Notes: generated by a model not told the origin, from the letters alone. Numbered from the stretch's first letter, positions 6,919 to 16,547 are shown. The stretch: DNA of 40,084 bases from Desulfobacter latus (GCF_013389365.1 NZ_JACADJ010000034.1:1-40084); one strand, 5' to 3'. Program-made: numbers and translations.

Positions 6919-8835
6919 TTATCCCTTGAAGGTCGCTTTAAACTGAGGCAGCGCGCCACCTAATTTCAGCGTGGGGATCACGTCTTTATCAAAAGCGCGT
7001 TCAAGCGGAAGTTTTTCGCCATTGACCTCAAGGAACAGATCGCCGGCCAGGTCTGTGGCATCAAAGGATACCGTGTCGCCCTGTTTGATTTTGTCATAGT
7101 CATCCGGGTTTTTAAAGGTCATCGGAACAATACCGAAGTTCACCAGGTTGGCCACATGGATACGGGCAAAGGATTTAACAATGACGGCCCGGATGCCAAG
7201 CCATCTTGGGCACAGCGCGGCATGTTCACGGGAACTTCCCTGACCGTAGTTTTCAGCACCAATGATGAAACCTTCTCCGCCGGCGTCTCTGTGCGCCACA
7301 GCGCGTTCGGCAAAGGTGCTGTCAACCTGGTTGTAAGTTGCCTGCATGGCATATTCTTTAACATTGGAGCGCAGAGGCAGGAATACACCGGCAGGCTGGA
7401 TGTCGTCGGTACTGATGTTGTCGCCGGTTTTAAGCAGAACTTCGCCTTTGACAACGTCGGGCAGCGGCTTGAAATCAGGCAGCGCCATGATGTTGGGTCC
7501 GCGAACAACGCCTTCGGATTTATCAGCCTGATCCGGCATGATAAAGGAGTCGGTGTCGATAACCGGCGGAATGACATTAATGGGAATGTCTTTGGCTTCC
7601 GGAACGGTGATCTCACCGGTCAGGGCACTGGCCGCTGCAACAAGCGGGCTGATCAGATGACACTCGGCGTCGTCCGTACCGGAACGTTTGGGGAAGTTCC
7701 GGTTGAAGGTTCTCAGGGTGATACCTTCGCTTGGGGGAGAACCGCCCTGGCCGATGCAGGCGCCGCAACCATTCTCCATGATTCTGACACCGGAATGAAA
7801 CATCATTGACATATAACCGGCGTCGGCCAGCTGCATGGCCACGGATCTGGAACCCGGATAGAGCAGGGTATCAACTTTAACACGTTTGCCTTTAAGGGTT
7901 TCTGCAAAGGTGGCGATGTTTTCAAAGGAGCTGTTGGTACAGGAACCGATACAAACCTGATGAATTTTGGTTCCGGCATGATCTTTAACTTTTTCAACAT
8001 TACCCGGAGAAGGATAGATGGCGATCAGCGGTTCGATTTCAGACAGGTTAATTTCAATTTCGTCATCATAGGATGCGCCTTCATCTGCGGACAGTTCGGT
8101 GTAATCACCACCGCGGCCACGGCTTTCCAGGTATTCTTTGGTTCTTTCATCACTGGGGAAGATAGAGGTGGTGGCACCCATTTCAGCACCCATGTTGGTG
8201 ATGGTGGCCCGTTCTGTCAGAGACAGGGTCGCAACGCCGGGACCTGCATACTCAAAGATAATGCCCTTGCCGCCTTTTACGGTGACAATTTCCAGCATCT
8301 TCAGGATGACGTCCATGGCCATGCAGTTTTTGGCCAGCTCACCAGTCAGGTTAACCCGGGTCACCTTGGGCATGGGCATGGTGTACATGCCGGTTGCCAT
8401 TGCCAGGGCAACGTCATATCCGCCGGCACCCATGAAGATTGCACCTGCGCCACCGGCGTTCACGGTATGGCTGTCAGCGCCAACACCTGTCATGCCGGGT
8501 TTAACAAAGTTTTCCATATTGGTGAAATGGCAAATACCGGTTCCCGGCGGTGAAAAGATGATGCCCAGCTTAGCGGCAACAGTTCTCAGGTATTGATGAT
8601 CATCCGGATTTCTGAAACCGGATTGAAGCATGCTGTGATCAACAAAGTTTACAGAAAGGGGCTTTACCTTATCAATGCCCATGGCTTCCAGTTGAAGCAT
8701 ACACATGGTGCCGGTGGCATCCTGTGTAAAAGCCTCATCGATCTTGATCTTGATCAATTCCCCGGGGGCCGGCAACTCAGCCGGTTCAACCAGGTGATCC
8801 TTGAGGATTTTGTGTGTTAAACCTAACGCGCTCAT
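6919..8835 (-). CDS. Aconitate hydratase, short (about 640 aa) bacterial type
   Basis: Isomerises citrate and isocitrate through cis-aconitate in the TCA cycle. The [4Fe-4S] ligands are visible as C299 in CIGSCTNSS and C357 and C360 in NGCGACIGQGG. Substrate-binding segments include GADSHTVNAGG near residue 119 and the swivel-domain motif GQGSSREHAAL near 545. At 638 aa it lacks the extra length of the roughly 890-aa AcnA and AcnB forms and resembles the shorter mitochondrial-like or putative aconitase group common in anaerobic Desulfobacterota. With the citrate lyase genes in this window it supplies adjacent steps of citrate metabolism. A promoter candidate is at 8991-9020. Confidence 0.93.
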   Translation of the reverse strand: MSALGLTHKILKDHLVEPAELPAPGELIKIKIDEAFTQDATGTMCMLQLEAMGIDKVKPLSVNFVDHSMLQSGFRNPDDHQYLRTVAAKLGIIFSPPGTGICHFTNMENFVKPGMTGVGADSHTVNAGGAGAIFMGAGGYDVALAMATGMYTMPMPKVTRVNLTGELAKNCMAMDVILKMLEIVTVKGGKGIIFEYAGPGVATLSLTERATITNMGAEMGATTSIFPSDERTKEYLESRGRGGDYTELSADEGASYDDEIEINLSEIEPLIAIYPSPGNVEKVKDHAGTKIHQVCIGSCTNSSFENIATFAETLKGKRVKVDTLLYPGSRSVAMQLADAGYMSMMFHSGVRIMENGCGACIGQGGSPPSEGITLRTFNRNFPKRSGTDDAECHLISPLVAAASALTGEITVPEAKDIPINVIPPVIDTDSFIMPDQADKSEGVVRGPNIMALPDFKPLPDVVKGEVLLKTGDNISTDDIQPAGVFLPLRSNVKEYAMQATYNQVDSTFAERAVAHRDAGGEGFIIGAENYGQGSSREHAALCPRWLGIRAVIVKSFARIHVANLVNFGIVPMTFKNPDDYDKIKQGDTVSFDATDLAGDLFLEVNGEKLPLERAFDKDVIPTLKLGGALPQFKATFKG

Positions 8836-8990
8836 TTTACCTCTCTTCGTTTATGGTTGTGATCAATGTCTCGATTCAAATGGAATTTTTCGAAAAGCAA
8901 ATGAAACATGCTTTTATCCCTCTTAAACCGAGGACTAAAATCTTTGTCTCCGGTAGTACGATTATCTGACTTGTAAGTACACCACTCATA

Positions 8991-9020
8991 CTTTTAGGAT
9001 AGTGAGACAGTTTTTGTCAA
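8991..9020 (-). promoter_or_regulatory. Candidate promoter for acnA
   Basis: On the minus strand TTGACA (9020-9015) and TAAAAG (8996-8991) are separated by 18 bases. The -10 box is weak. The leader to the aconitase start would be about 150 bases. Confidence 0.45.
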
Positions 9021-9049
9021 GAAAAGTATTAAGTATGATTCAATTTAGA

Positions 9050-9344
9050 TGGTATTCGTTGTAATTTTTTTACCCGGCACTGAAATTTCGGTGGTGGTTT
9101 CAGGTGTGAGCTACATCTTGAAAAGAGCTGCCTCGGTATGATAATTTATTTCTCATATAAACCTACATGGGCCACAAGCCCACAACAAACAATGAAACTA
9201 AAGACACCAACAATGCAGGCTAAAATGGGCGCCGGAGGCGCTTCATCCCCTTGTTTCTTGTATCTTGTCTATAGTTTCTTATAACATGCTTGCATCTGAA
9301 ACTGCGATGCAGGCATGTGCTTTTTTAAATTAAGGATTTAATTT
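9050..9344. other. Gene-free leader region upstream of ispG
   Basis: Together with the acnA leader this forms a 509-bp gap (8836-9344) without a credible coding frame. The part next to ispG holds a short GC-rich hairpin, GCGCC/GGCGC at 9229-9233/9237-9241, and then a terminator-like hairpin at 9284-9326. I found no match to a riboswitch, 6S, SRP or tmRNA signature that I could defend. It could be a 5' leader, a small RNA gene or old mobile-element debris. Confidence 0.4.
9284..9326 (+). terminator. Terminator-like hairpin just before ispG
   Basis: Arms ACATGCTTGCAT (9284-9295) and ATGCAGGCATGT (9307-9318) pair with one or two mismatches and are followed by GC and six T residues. It ends only 18 bases before the ispG start codon, so it either ends a short upstream transcript or acts as an attenuator for the ispG operon. 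Confidence 0.6.
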
Positions 9345-10439
9345 ATGCCGCTGCTCAAAGAACGCCGGAAAACCCGGCAGATAAAGGTGGGATCACAACC
9401 TGTGGGCTCCGAAGCCCCGGTTTCGGTTCAGTCCATGACCAACACCCAGACCCAGGATGTGCAGGCCACGATAAATCAGATATTGTCCCTGGAAAAGGCC
9501 GGGTGCGAAATTGTCCGGGCAGCTGTGCCGGATATGGAAGCGGCCAGGGCCTTAAAAAAAATTAAAGCCCGGATTCACATTCCCTTGATTGCCGATATCC
9601 ATTTTGATTGGCGTCTGGCCCTTGCGTCGGCCGAATCCGGGGTGGATGGACTGCGGATAAATCCGGGTAATATCGGCACGGCAGACAAAATAAAAGCCGT
9701 GGTGGATTGTGCCAAGGCCCACCACCTTCCCATCCGCATCGGGGTAAACGGCGGATCTTTGGAAAAAGAGATTGAGAAGCAATTCGGTGTGACAGCCCGG
9801 GGCATGGTGGAAAGTGCCCTTGCCAATATCCGGATTCTGGAGGATCTGGGGTTTTATGACATCAAGGTCTCCTTGAAGGCTTCGGATGTGGAACGCACCG
9901 TGGAGGCCTACCGGCAGCTTGCACCGTTAACCGACGTGCCCCTTCATGTGGGTGTTACCGAGGCCGGTGGTCTTTATGCCGGCATCACCAAGTCCGCCAT
10001 CGGCATCGGCATGCTGCTGGCCGAAGGGATTGGTGACACTATCCGGGTATCCCTGACCCGGGACCCGGTGGAAGAGATTCGCACCGGGTTTGAAATTTTA
10101 CGGGCATTGGGTTTGCGGCAGCGGGGGCCGGAGTTGATTTCCTGTCCTACCTGCGGGCGGTGTAAAATAAATTTGTTTAAAATTGCCGAACAGGTAGAAA
10201 AAGCTTTACTTGAGCGCTCCGCACGGATTAAAGTTGCTATTATGGGATGCGCGGTCAACGGTCCCGGAGAAGCCAAAGAGGCGGATATCGGCATTGCCGG
10301 CGGCGACGGCAAGGGCATTTTGTTTAAAAAAGGCAAAGTTATCCGTAAAATTGACCAGGCGTATCTTGTGGATGAACTGATAAAAGAGATTGATGCGATG
10401 ACTTTAGATGCGGAGGAAATAAATGGGAAAAAAAGTTAA
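9345..10439 (+). CDS. ispG: 4-hydroxy-3-methylbut-2-enyl-diphosphate synthase
   Basis: Iron-sulfur enzyme of the MEP isoprenoid pathway that converts ME-cPP to HMBPP, cytoplasmic. The N-terminal TIM-barrel begins with PVSVQSMTNTQTQDV. The [4Fe-4S] ligands C267, C270 and C302 are visible in SCPTCGRCK and GCAVNGPGE, with E309 as fourth ligand. At 364 aa it is the short bacterial form without the plant insert. Its stop lies 17 bases inside proS, so the two are translationally linked; this is the first gene of a likely ispG-proS-rel-phoH transcription unit. Confidence 0.95.
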   Translation: MPLLKERRKTRQIKVGSQPVGSEAPVSVQSMTNTQTQDVQATINQILSLEKAGCEIVRAAVPDMEAARALKKIKARIHIPLIADIHFDWRLALASAESGVDGLRINPGNIGTADKIKAVVDCAKAHHLPIRIGVNGGSLEKEIEKQFGVTARGMVESALANIRILEDLGFYDIKVSLKASDVERTVEAYRQLAPLTDVPLHVGVTEAGGLYAGITKSAIGIGMLLAEGIGDTIRVSLTRDPVEEIRTGFEILRALGLRQRGPELISCPTCGRCKINLFKIAEQVEKALLERSARIKVAIMGCAVNGPGEAKEADIGIAGGDGKGILFKKGKVIRKIDQAYLVDELIKEIDAMTLDAEEINGKKS

Positions 10440-11928
10440 AACCGCCATTACCCCCACAAGGGAAGAAGATTATCCCCAATGGTATCAGGAGGTGGTAAAA
10501 GCCTCGGACATGTCGGAAAATTCGCCGGTCCGCGGATGCATGGTGATCAAACCCTGGGGATTTGCTATTTGGGAAAACATCCAACGCCGGATGGATGATC
10601 TGTTCAAGGAAACCGGGGTAAAAAACGCCTATTTCCCACTATTTATTCCCCTGAGCTACCTTGAAAAAGAGGCTGAGCATGTGGACGGTTTTGCCAAGGA
10701 GTGTGCCGTTGTCACCCATCATAAGCTGGAAAAGGGGGAAGACGGCGGACTTGTACCGGCCGGGGAGCTGGCCGAACCATTGATTGTCCGGCCCACATCT
10801 GAAACCATTATTGGTGAATCCATGGCCAAATGGACCTCCTCCTACCGGGATCTGCCGATTCTGTTAAACCAGTGGGCCAATGTGGTGCGCTGGGAAATGC
10901 GCACGCGCATGTTTTTGCGCACCAGTGAATTTTTATGGCAGGAAGGCCATACGGCCCATGCCACCAGAGATGAGGCCATGGCGCGTACCCTTCAGATGCT
11001 GGACCTTTACGCCGGATTTGTTGAAAAATGGCTGGCCATGCCGGTAATTAAAGGCCGTAAGAGTGAATCCGAACGATTCCCCGGGGCGGATGATACCACC
11101 TGTATTGAAGCCATGATGCAGGATAAAAGAGCGCTTCAAGCCGGTACCTCCCATTTCCTGGGCCAGAATTTTGCCAAAAGCGCCAACATCAGATTCCAGA
11201 ATGAAACGGGTCAGGAAGACTATGCATGGACCACCTCCTGGGGAACATCCACCCGGATGATCGGCGGCATGATCATGGTACATTCCGATGATGACGGCCT
11301 GGTGGTTCCGCCCCGCATTGCCCCGGCCCATGTCGTGATCCTTCCCATTATCAAGAAAGGGGCTGATAATTCAGGTGTCCTGGAAAGCGCTGAAGCACTT
11401 AAAACCGCCCTGAGGCAGCAGACCTTTTACGGCCTGCCCGTGGAAGTGGAGATCGACAACCGGGACATCGGCGGTGCCAGAGGATGGGACTGGGTGAAAA
11501 AAGGTATTCCGGTGCGCGTGGAACTTGGCCCCCGGGACATTGAAAACAACAGCGTGTTCATGGCCCGCAGGGATACGGGTGAGAAAAAGGCAATTAACAG
11601 AGAAGCGTTTATAAATACCATTGCCGACATTCTGGATGACATCCAGAGTACGCTGTTCCAGCGCGCCCTTGCCTTCCGGGAGGCCCACACCTTTTCCATT
11701 GATGAAAAAAAACAATTTTACGATTTGTATAAGAAAGCAAAAGGATATAACAACGGCGCGTTTGTCCTGGCCCACTGGTGCGGATCAGGTCAATGTGAAG
11801 AAAAAATAAAACAGGATCTGTCCGTAACCATCCGGTGTATTCCGTTTGACAGCCCTGATGAAGCGGGGACCTGTATTTGCTGTGATGCAAAAAGTGAGCG
11901 ACGGGTCCTGTTTGCCAAGGCATATTAA
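10423..11928 (+). CDS. proS: Prolyl-tRNA synthetase, archaeal/eukaryotic-type (type 3)
   Basis: Charges tRNA-Pro with proline. The 501-aa length, the MGKKVKTAITPTREEDYPQW start and the class II motifs (PTSETIIGES near residue 125; R-E/WE motifs with RWEMRTRMFLRTSEFLWQEGHTAH near 150-170; GGGD-like motif 3 as WGTSTRMIGGMIM near 270) fit the archaeal/eukaryotic ProRS, which lacks the editing insertion of the usual bacterial enzyme. A C-terminal Cys-rich extension (CGSGQC ... CICC, about 445-490) corresponds to the zinc-binding domain of this type. It starts inside ispG. This form is known in scattered bacteria, probably through old horizontal transfer. Confidence 0.93.
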   Translation: MGKKVKTAITPTREEDYPQWYQEVVKASDMSENSPVRGCMVIKPWGFAIWENIQRRMDDLFKETGVKNAYFPLFIPLSYLEKEAEHVDGFAKECAVVTHHKLEKGEDGGLVPAGELAEPLIVRPTSETIIGESMAKWTSSYRDLPILLNQWANVVRWEMRTRMFLRTSEFLWQEGHTAHATRDEAMARTLQMLDLYAGFVEKWLAMPVIKGRKSESERFPGADDTTCIEAMMQDKRALQAGTSHFLGQNFAKSANIRFQNETGQEDYAWTTSWGTSTRMIGGMIMVHSDDDGLVVPPRIAPAHVVILPIIKKGADNSGVLESAEALKTALRQQTFYGLPVEVEIDNRDIGGARGWDWVKKGIPVRVELGPRDIENNSVFMARRDTGEKKAINREAFINTIADILDDIQSTLFQRALAFREAHTFSIDEKKQFYDLYKKAKGYNNGAFVLAHWCGSGQCEEKIKQDLSVTIRCIPFDSPDEAGTCICCDAKSERRVLFAKAY

Positions 11929-11960
11929 GCTTAGGACAAAACAGCAGCCGGCAGAATAAA

Positions 11961-14120
11961 ATGATTCGAATCACCGACATATTGGACAAAATCTATGAAT
12001 ACAGTCCAGATGCGGACGTCTCGCTCATTGACCGGGCTTATATCTATTCCGCCCGGGTTCATGAAGGACAGGTCAGGCTTTCAGGAGAACCGTATCTGTC
12101 TCACCCCCTGGAGGTGGCCAATATTCTGGCCCACATGAAGCTGGACATGGAGAGCATTGCCGCCGCCCTGCTCCATGATGTGATTGAGGACACCCCTGCC
12201 ACCAAAGAAGATATTTCCGATATGTTCGGCCCCGGGGTTGCACATATTGTGGAGGGCGTGACCAAGCTGTCCGCCCTGCATGCGGCCACCAAGGTGGCCC
12301 AGCAGGCAGAGTCCCTGCGTAAAATGATCCTGGCCATGGCAGATGACATCCGGGTGGTGCTCATCAAATTGGCTGATCGCCTGCACAATATGCGGACCCT
12401 TAAATACCACAAAAAACCGGAAAAGCAGGCGGCTATCGCCCAGGAAACCCTGGATATCTATGCACCCATCGCTGCACGTCTCGGCATCTTCTGGATTAAA
12501 AATGAACTGGAAGAGATTGCCTTTTTTTACACCCTGCGGGAAGAGCATGATCGTATCCTGAACCTTGTCAATAAGGCCAAGGATGAGCAGGAAGCGTATA
12601 TTAAAGAGGTTTCAACCTCCCTGCACTATAAAATGGAAGAGATGGAACTGCCCTGCCAGATCAAGGGACGGTTTAAATCTTTTTATTCCATTTACCAGAA
12701 AATGTTGTCCCAGGGCCTTGAGTTTGATGAGGTTTATGACATCATTGCCTTTCGAATCATCCTGGACACCGTGCCCCAGTGTTATGCCGCCATGGGGGCG
12801 GTTCACTCCATGTGGAAACCCATCTATTATAAAATAAAGGACTATATCGGCAATCCCAAGCCAAATATGTACCAGTCCATCCACACCACGGTCATCGGCC
12901 CCAAAGGTGAACGGGTGGAGATCCAGATCAGAACCCATGAGATGGATCGGGTGGCGGAATCCGGCATTGCAGCCCACTGGTCATATAAGGAGGGAAGCAA
13001 AATTGACGAAAACACCGGTGAACTGTTTGCCTGGATCCGAAATCTTGTGGAAAATCAAGAAAACCTCAAAGATCCGGATGAGTTTCTTGAAAATGTGCGC
13101 ATCGATCTCTATCCTGGAGAAATTTATGTATTTACGCCGACAGGCGAGATTAAAACGCTTCCCAAAAAAGCCACACCCGTCGACTTTGCCTACCGGATTC
13201 ACACGGAGGTTGGGGCCCAGTGTACAGGGGCCCGGGTCAACGGCAAGCTTGTACCCCTTTCCCACGAGCTGCGCACCGGTGATACCATTGAAATTATAAC
13301 CACCAAAGGACACAATCCCAGTCGGGACTGGCTCAATTTTGTTAAAACAGTCAAGGCAAAAACAAAAATCAGGGCCTTTATCAATGCCAGGGAAAAAGAG
13401 CGAAGCTATTCCCTGGGGCGGGAAATGTGTGAGAAAACATTCAGAAAACGCAATCAAAATTTCAATGCGCTGATTAAATCAGGTGACATTGGCAGGGTAG
13501 CGGAATCATTGGGGTTCAAGACGGTTGACGACCTGATCGCCCATGTGGGATTCGGACAAATGACAGCGCTTCAGGTGTTGAAACGGGCTGTGCCGGGCGT
13601 TGAAAAAGATGCGGAAGATGCCGATGCTTCTTTCATTGAAAAAATAGTTTCCCGGGCTTCGGGCAAACGAACCTCCGGGGTTATTGTAAAAGGACTCGAT
13701 GATATTCTGGTCAAATTTTCAAAGTGCTGCAATCCTCTGCCGGGAGATCCTATCATCGGATATATCACCCAGGGCCAAGGGGTCGCCATCCACCGGAAGA
13801 ACTGCATTAATGTTTTAAAAATGAGCAGTGAAAGGATTATTGACGTCGAATGGGCCAATGATATTAAGGAATCATACCCTGCGTCCATCTGCATCAAAAC
13901 AGACGATCGCCACGGCCTGCTGGCCGACATTGCTGCTGTGATTTCAAAGGCCGGGATCAATATTTTAAACGCGCATTCGGAAACATCGGACGAGGGTATT
14001 GGGGTTTTTTATTTCACCATCATGGTGGAAAGTTCCGGGCAGCTTAAAAAAGTCATGAAAGAATTACGTCAGGTAAAAACCGTCAACGAGGTTAAACGGG
14101 TAACCACTGAAGAGACTTGA
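11961..14120 (+). CDS. rel: Bifunctional (p)ppGpp synthetase/hydrolase, Rel/SpoT type
   Basis: Makes and degrades the stringent-response alarmones. The N-terminal HD hydrolase domain is intact: H34, H48 and the pair H72/D73 in LLHDVIED, then LADRLHNMRT near residue 138. The synthetase domain has GRFKSFYSIYQKM near 237 with the R-x-K signature of bifunctional enzymes rather than the acidic RelA variant, and YQSIHTTVIGPKG near 305. A TGS domain spans about 385-450, a Cys-containing helical/zinc region about 590-640 (KCCNPLPGD), and an ACT domain about 645-717. Its 32-base gap from proS suggests cotranscription. It pairs functionally with dksA at 37341-37703. Confidence 0.95.
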   Translation: MIRITDILDKIYEYSPDADVSLIDRAYIYSARVHEGQVRLSGEPYLSHPLEVANILAHMKLDMESIAAALLHDVIEDTPATKEDISDMFGPGVAHIVEGVTKLSALHAATKVAQQAESLRKMILAMADDIRVVLIKLADRLHNMRTLKYHKKPEKQAAIAQETLDIYAPIAARLGIFWIKNELEEIAFFYTLREEHDRILNLVNKAKDEQEAYIKEVSTSLHYKMEEMELPCQIKGRFKSFYSIYQKMLSQGLEFDEVYDIIAFRIILDTVPQCYAAMGAVHSMWKPIYYKIKDYIGNPKPNMYQSIHTTVIGPKGERVEIQIRTHEMDRVAESGIAAHWSYKEGSKIDENTGELFAWIRNLVENQENLKDPDEFLENVRIDLYPGEIYVFTPTGEIKTLPKKATPVDFAYRIHTEVGAQCTGARVNGKLVPLSHELRTGDTIEIITTKGHNPSRDWLNFVKTVKAKTKIRAFINAREKERSYSLGREMCEKTFRKRNQNFNALIKSGDIGRVAESLGFKTVDDLIAHVGFGQMTALQVLKRAVPGVEKDAEDADASFIEKIVSRASGKRTSGVIVKGLDDILVKFSKCCNPLPGDPIIGYITQGQGVAIHRKNCINVLKMSSERIIDVEWANDIKESYPASICIKTDDRHGLLADIAAVISKAGINILNAHSETSDEGIGVFYFTIMVESSGQLKKVMKELRQVKTVNEVKRVTTEET

Positions 14121-14138
14121 TTTTATACGGAGATTTGT

Positions 14139-15458
14139 ATGAAAAAAATATTTATTCTGGATACCAATGTCATTTTACATGACAGCGGATGCATTCACCA
14201 ATTCAAAGACAATGACATTTGCATTCCCATTACAGTTATTGAGGAACTGGATAAATTTAAAAAAGGAAATAATGTCATAAATTGCAATGCCCGGGACTTT
14301 TTAAGAACCTTGGATGCATTGTCCAGTGATACGGTACTCAACGGCGGGGCACCCATTGGTAATGGAGAGGGCAGTATTTCCATCCGCCTGGACACCGACC
14401 TGGATCCCAAAATTAGAAATAACTTTAATGAGATCACCCCGGATGTCAAAATCATAAACATTGCCTATTCCATTGCCAAAGAAAATGGTTTCAATAATGT
14501 TGTTTTTGTAACCAAGGATGTTAATCTGCGGCTGAAAGCCCGGTCCATTGGTTTGAAAACTGAAAATTACAACTCCCAGTTTGTTGAAAACATCTCCGAG
14601 ATGTATACCGGTATGAAGGTGGTAAATAACATCAGCTCCCAGGTACTGGACAAGCTGTATCAGAAACCCTATGAAACACAAACCGAAAGCCTGGGTGAGG
14701 ATGTTGTGCTTTTTGCCAATGAAAATGTAATATTGAAAAATGGATCTAAGTCGGCCCTGGCTTATTTTGACGGCGCAAGCCAGACCGTAAAACTGATTCA
14801 GCCCAGAATATGCTATGGCGTCAAACCGCGGAATTCCGAGCAAACATTTGCCCTGAATGCCATGCTCAATCCGGATATATCTCTTGTTACCATTTCCGGC
14901 AAGGCCGGAACCGGAAAAACCCTGCTGGCCCTGGCCGCGGCTCTGGCTAAAAAGCAGTTCTACCGCCAGATTTTCATCGCCCGACCCGTGGTTCCGCTGA
15001 GCAACAAAGATTTAGGATTTCTGCCCGGAGATGTGGCTTCCAAGCTGGATCCATATATGCAACCCCTGTATGACAATCTCTCTGTTATACAAAATCAATT
15101 TAATGAAAATGGTGTCAACGGAAAGAATATCAAGGAGCTGATAGAAGAGGAAAAGATCGTTATTACACCGATTTCATATATCAGGGGGCGGTCTATTGTC
15201 CGGGTATTTTTTATCGTGGATGAGGCCCAGAATTTGACTCCCCATGAGGTAAAAACCATTATCACACGGGCAGGCGAGGGCACAAAAATTATTTTTACAG
15301 GAGATATCTTCCAGATAGACCATCCCTATCTGGACACCCAGACCAATGGGCTTGCCTATATCATAGAAAAGATGAAGGGGCAAAATCTTTATGCCCACAT
15401 TAATCTTGAAAAGGGGGAACGTTCTGAACTGGCAGAGCTGGCTTCCAAAATCCTGTAG
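14139..15458 (+). CDS. PIN-domain/PhoH-type ATPase (YlaK/PhoH2-like)
   Basis: Two-domain protein of 439 aa. Residues 1 to about 135 form a PIN RNase domain, with the acidic positions in FILDTNVILHD and ITVIEELDKFK. Residues about 225-439 form a PhoH P-loop ATPase, with Walker A SGKAGTGKTLLA near 250, Walker B FFIVDEAQN near 358 and the sensor segment IIFTGDIFQID. Proteins of this architecture (PhoH2) have been reported as sequence-specific RNA helicase/RNases; the role in this organism is not evident. It follows rel by 18 bases with GGAG before the ATG and is the last gene of the unit, ended by the hairpin at 15499-15542. Confidence 0.9.
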   Translation: MKKIFILDTNVILHDSGCIHQFKDNDICIPITVIEELDKFKKGNNVINCNARDFLRTLDALSSDTVLNGGAPIGNGEGSISIRLDTDLDPKIRNNFNEITPDVKIINIAYSIAKENGFNNVVFVTKDVNLRLKARSIGLKTENYNSQFVENISEMYTGMKVVNNISSQVLDKLYQKPYETQTESLGEDVVLFANENVILKNGSKSALAYFDGASQTVKLIQPRICYGVKPRNSEQTFALNAMLNPDISLVTISGKAGTGKTLLALAAALAKKQFYRQIFIARPVVPLSNKDLGFLPGDVASKLDPYMQPLYDNLSVIQNQFNENGVNGKNIKELIEEEKIVITPISYIRGRSIVRVFFIVDEAQNLTPHEVKTIITRAGEGTKIIFTGDIFQIDHPYLDTQTNGLAYIIEKMKGQNLYAHINLEKGERSELAELASKIL

Positions 15459-15498
15459 CCAATGCATCTAAATTAAAGCGTATTTACCACGAAAAACA

Positions 15499-15542
15499 CG
15501 AAGTCCACGAAGATATGGTAGTTCTAAATTTCGTGGACTTCG
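15499..15542. terminator. Long hairpin between phoH-like gene and rpmB
   Basis: A perfect 13-bp inverted repeat, CGAAGTCCACGAA (15499-15511) and TTCGTGGACTTCG (15530-15542), followed by TTTTA on the plus strand. It lies between two convergent genes and probably ends transcription in one or both directions. The CACGAAAAACACGAAGTCCACGAA-type stretch resembles short dispersed repeats common in this phylum. Confidence 0.55.
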
Positions 15543-15597
15543 GTTTTAATCTAAAAGCATCTTAACGCCGCAGATGGGGTGACTTTTCGTTCAAACA

Positions 15598-15792
15598 CTA
15601 AGAGGCTTTGGTGACTTTTCCCGCCTTTATGCAGGAGGTGCATACATCAATTTTTCTGACGCAACCCGGTTTAATCACCGCACGAACTCTCTGGAGATTG
15701 GGATTGAAGCGCCTTTTATTGAGATTATGAGCATGGCTGACATTATTGCCGACCATTGGTTTTTTTCCACAGATTGCACATTCTTTTGACAT
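15598..15792 (-). CDS. rpmB: Large ribosomal subunit protein bL28
   Basis: 64-aa ribosomal protein of the 50S subunit. The N-terminal [12 protein letters not shown] and the [17 protein letters not shown] segment are typical. Two Cys pairs, C5/C8 and C51/C54, mark the zinc-binding (C+) form rather than the Cys-free paralogue that some bacteria use under zinc shortage. AGGAG precedes the ATG. It lies 80 bp downstream of bamD, on the same strand. Confidence 0.96.
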   Translation of the reverse strand: MSKECAICGKKPMVGNNVSHAHNLNKRRFNPNLQRVRAVIKPGCVRKIDVCTSCIKAGKVTKAS

Positions 15793-15874
15793 AATTTATA
15801 CTCCTAATAAAATCGCTCTATCAAAATTAAAACCCAAGATGGATACAACATATTATAATAAAAGTAAAGGTTTT

Positions 15875-16546
15875 TTATTTCTTTTTGTTGTCTGATTCAA
15901 TTGCTTTAATCTGTTCAGACACCTCGGGAATTTTTTCAAGGGCGATTTGACTTTGATCGGTCCCGGCATAGTTTTCCACAATATACTGGTAACGTTTCAG
16001 CGCAGCCTTGTATTCTTTTGTTTTATTATAAAAATTGGCGATATATAATTCATGGCCGGCTATATTGTCAATGCAGGCATCTATATGCGCCAAAGCTTCT
16101 TGGCTATACTCATTTTCCGGGAACAACCGGATCAGTCTTTCAAATTCAGCCATTGCTTTCTTTGAAGGCGTTGCATCCCTGTCTATGGTGTCTATCTGAT
16201 TGAACCAACACATGGCGATTTGGTTGATAATATACGGCACCGCCTCATTTTTAGGATGCATTCTTTCAAAGCTTTCATAGGCAGCAATCGCCTCGGGATA
16301 TTCCCTAAGCTGAAAATGCGCATCGGCAACTTTTAATTCCGCCAGAATGGCATATTTACTGAAAGGGTACCAGTCTTTCAGATCCGTATACGCCTTGATC
16401 GCATCTGCGTAATCCTCATTCATAAATGACGCAGCCCCTTCAGCGGCCAGCTGCTGGGCGTTTTTGTTCATCTGATGTTCTTCTTCAAACAGGGAACACC
16501 CTGACAGTAGAAGAAAGATCAATCCTGCAATGAGAATTTTTTTCAT
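15875..16546 (-). CDS. bamD: Outer-membrane protein assembly factor BamD
   Basis: Lipoprotein of the BAM complex, which inserts beta-barrel proteins into the outer membrane. A signal peptide ends in the lipobox LLSGC with the lipidated Cys near residue 17. The mature part is a run of tetratricopeptide-like helical pairs: YADAIKAYTDLKDWYPFSKYA near 47, YPEAIAAYESFERMHPKNE near 83 and YKAALKRYQYIVENYAGT near 180. The 223-aa length fits BamD. Its ATG starts one base after the trxB stop, so it is coupled to trxB. It shows that the cell has an outer membrane. Confidence 0.9.
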   Translation of the reverse strand: MKKILIAGLIFLLLSGCSLFEEEHQMNKNAQQLAAEGAASFMNEDYADAIKAYTDLKDWYPFSKYAILAELKVADAHFQLREYPEAIAAYESFERMHPKNEAVPYIINQIAMCWFNQIDTIDRDATPSKKAMAEFERLIRLFPENEYSQEALAHIDACIDNIAGHELYIANFYNKTKEYKAALKRYQYIVENYAGTDQSQIALEKIPEVSEQIKAIESDNKKK

Positions 16547-16547
16547 T

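Noticed and set aside
9050-9280. 6S RNA or SRP RNA upstream of ispG
   Set aside because: Some short motifs are suggestive, but I could not build the closing stem and central bubble of 6S, and the conserved SRP loop is absent.
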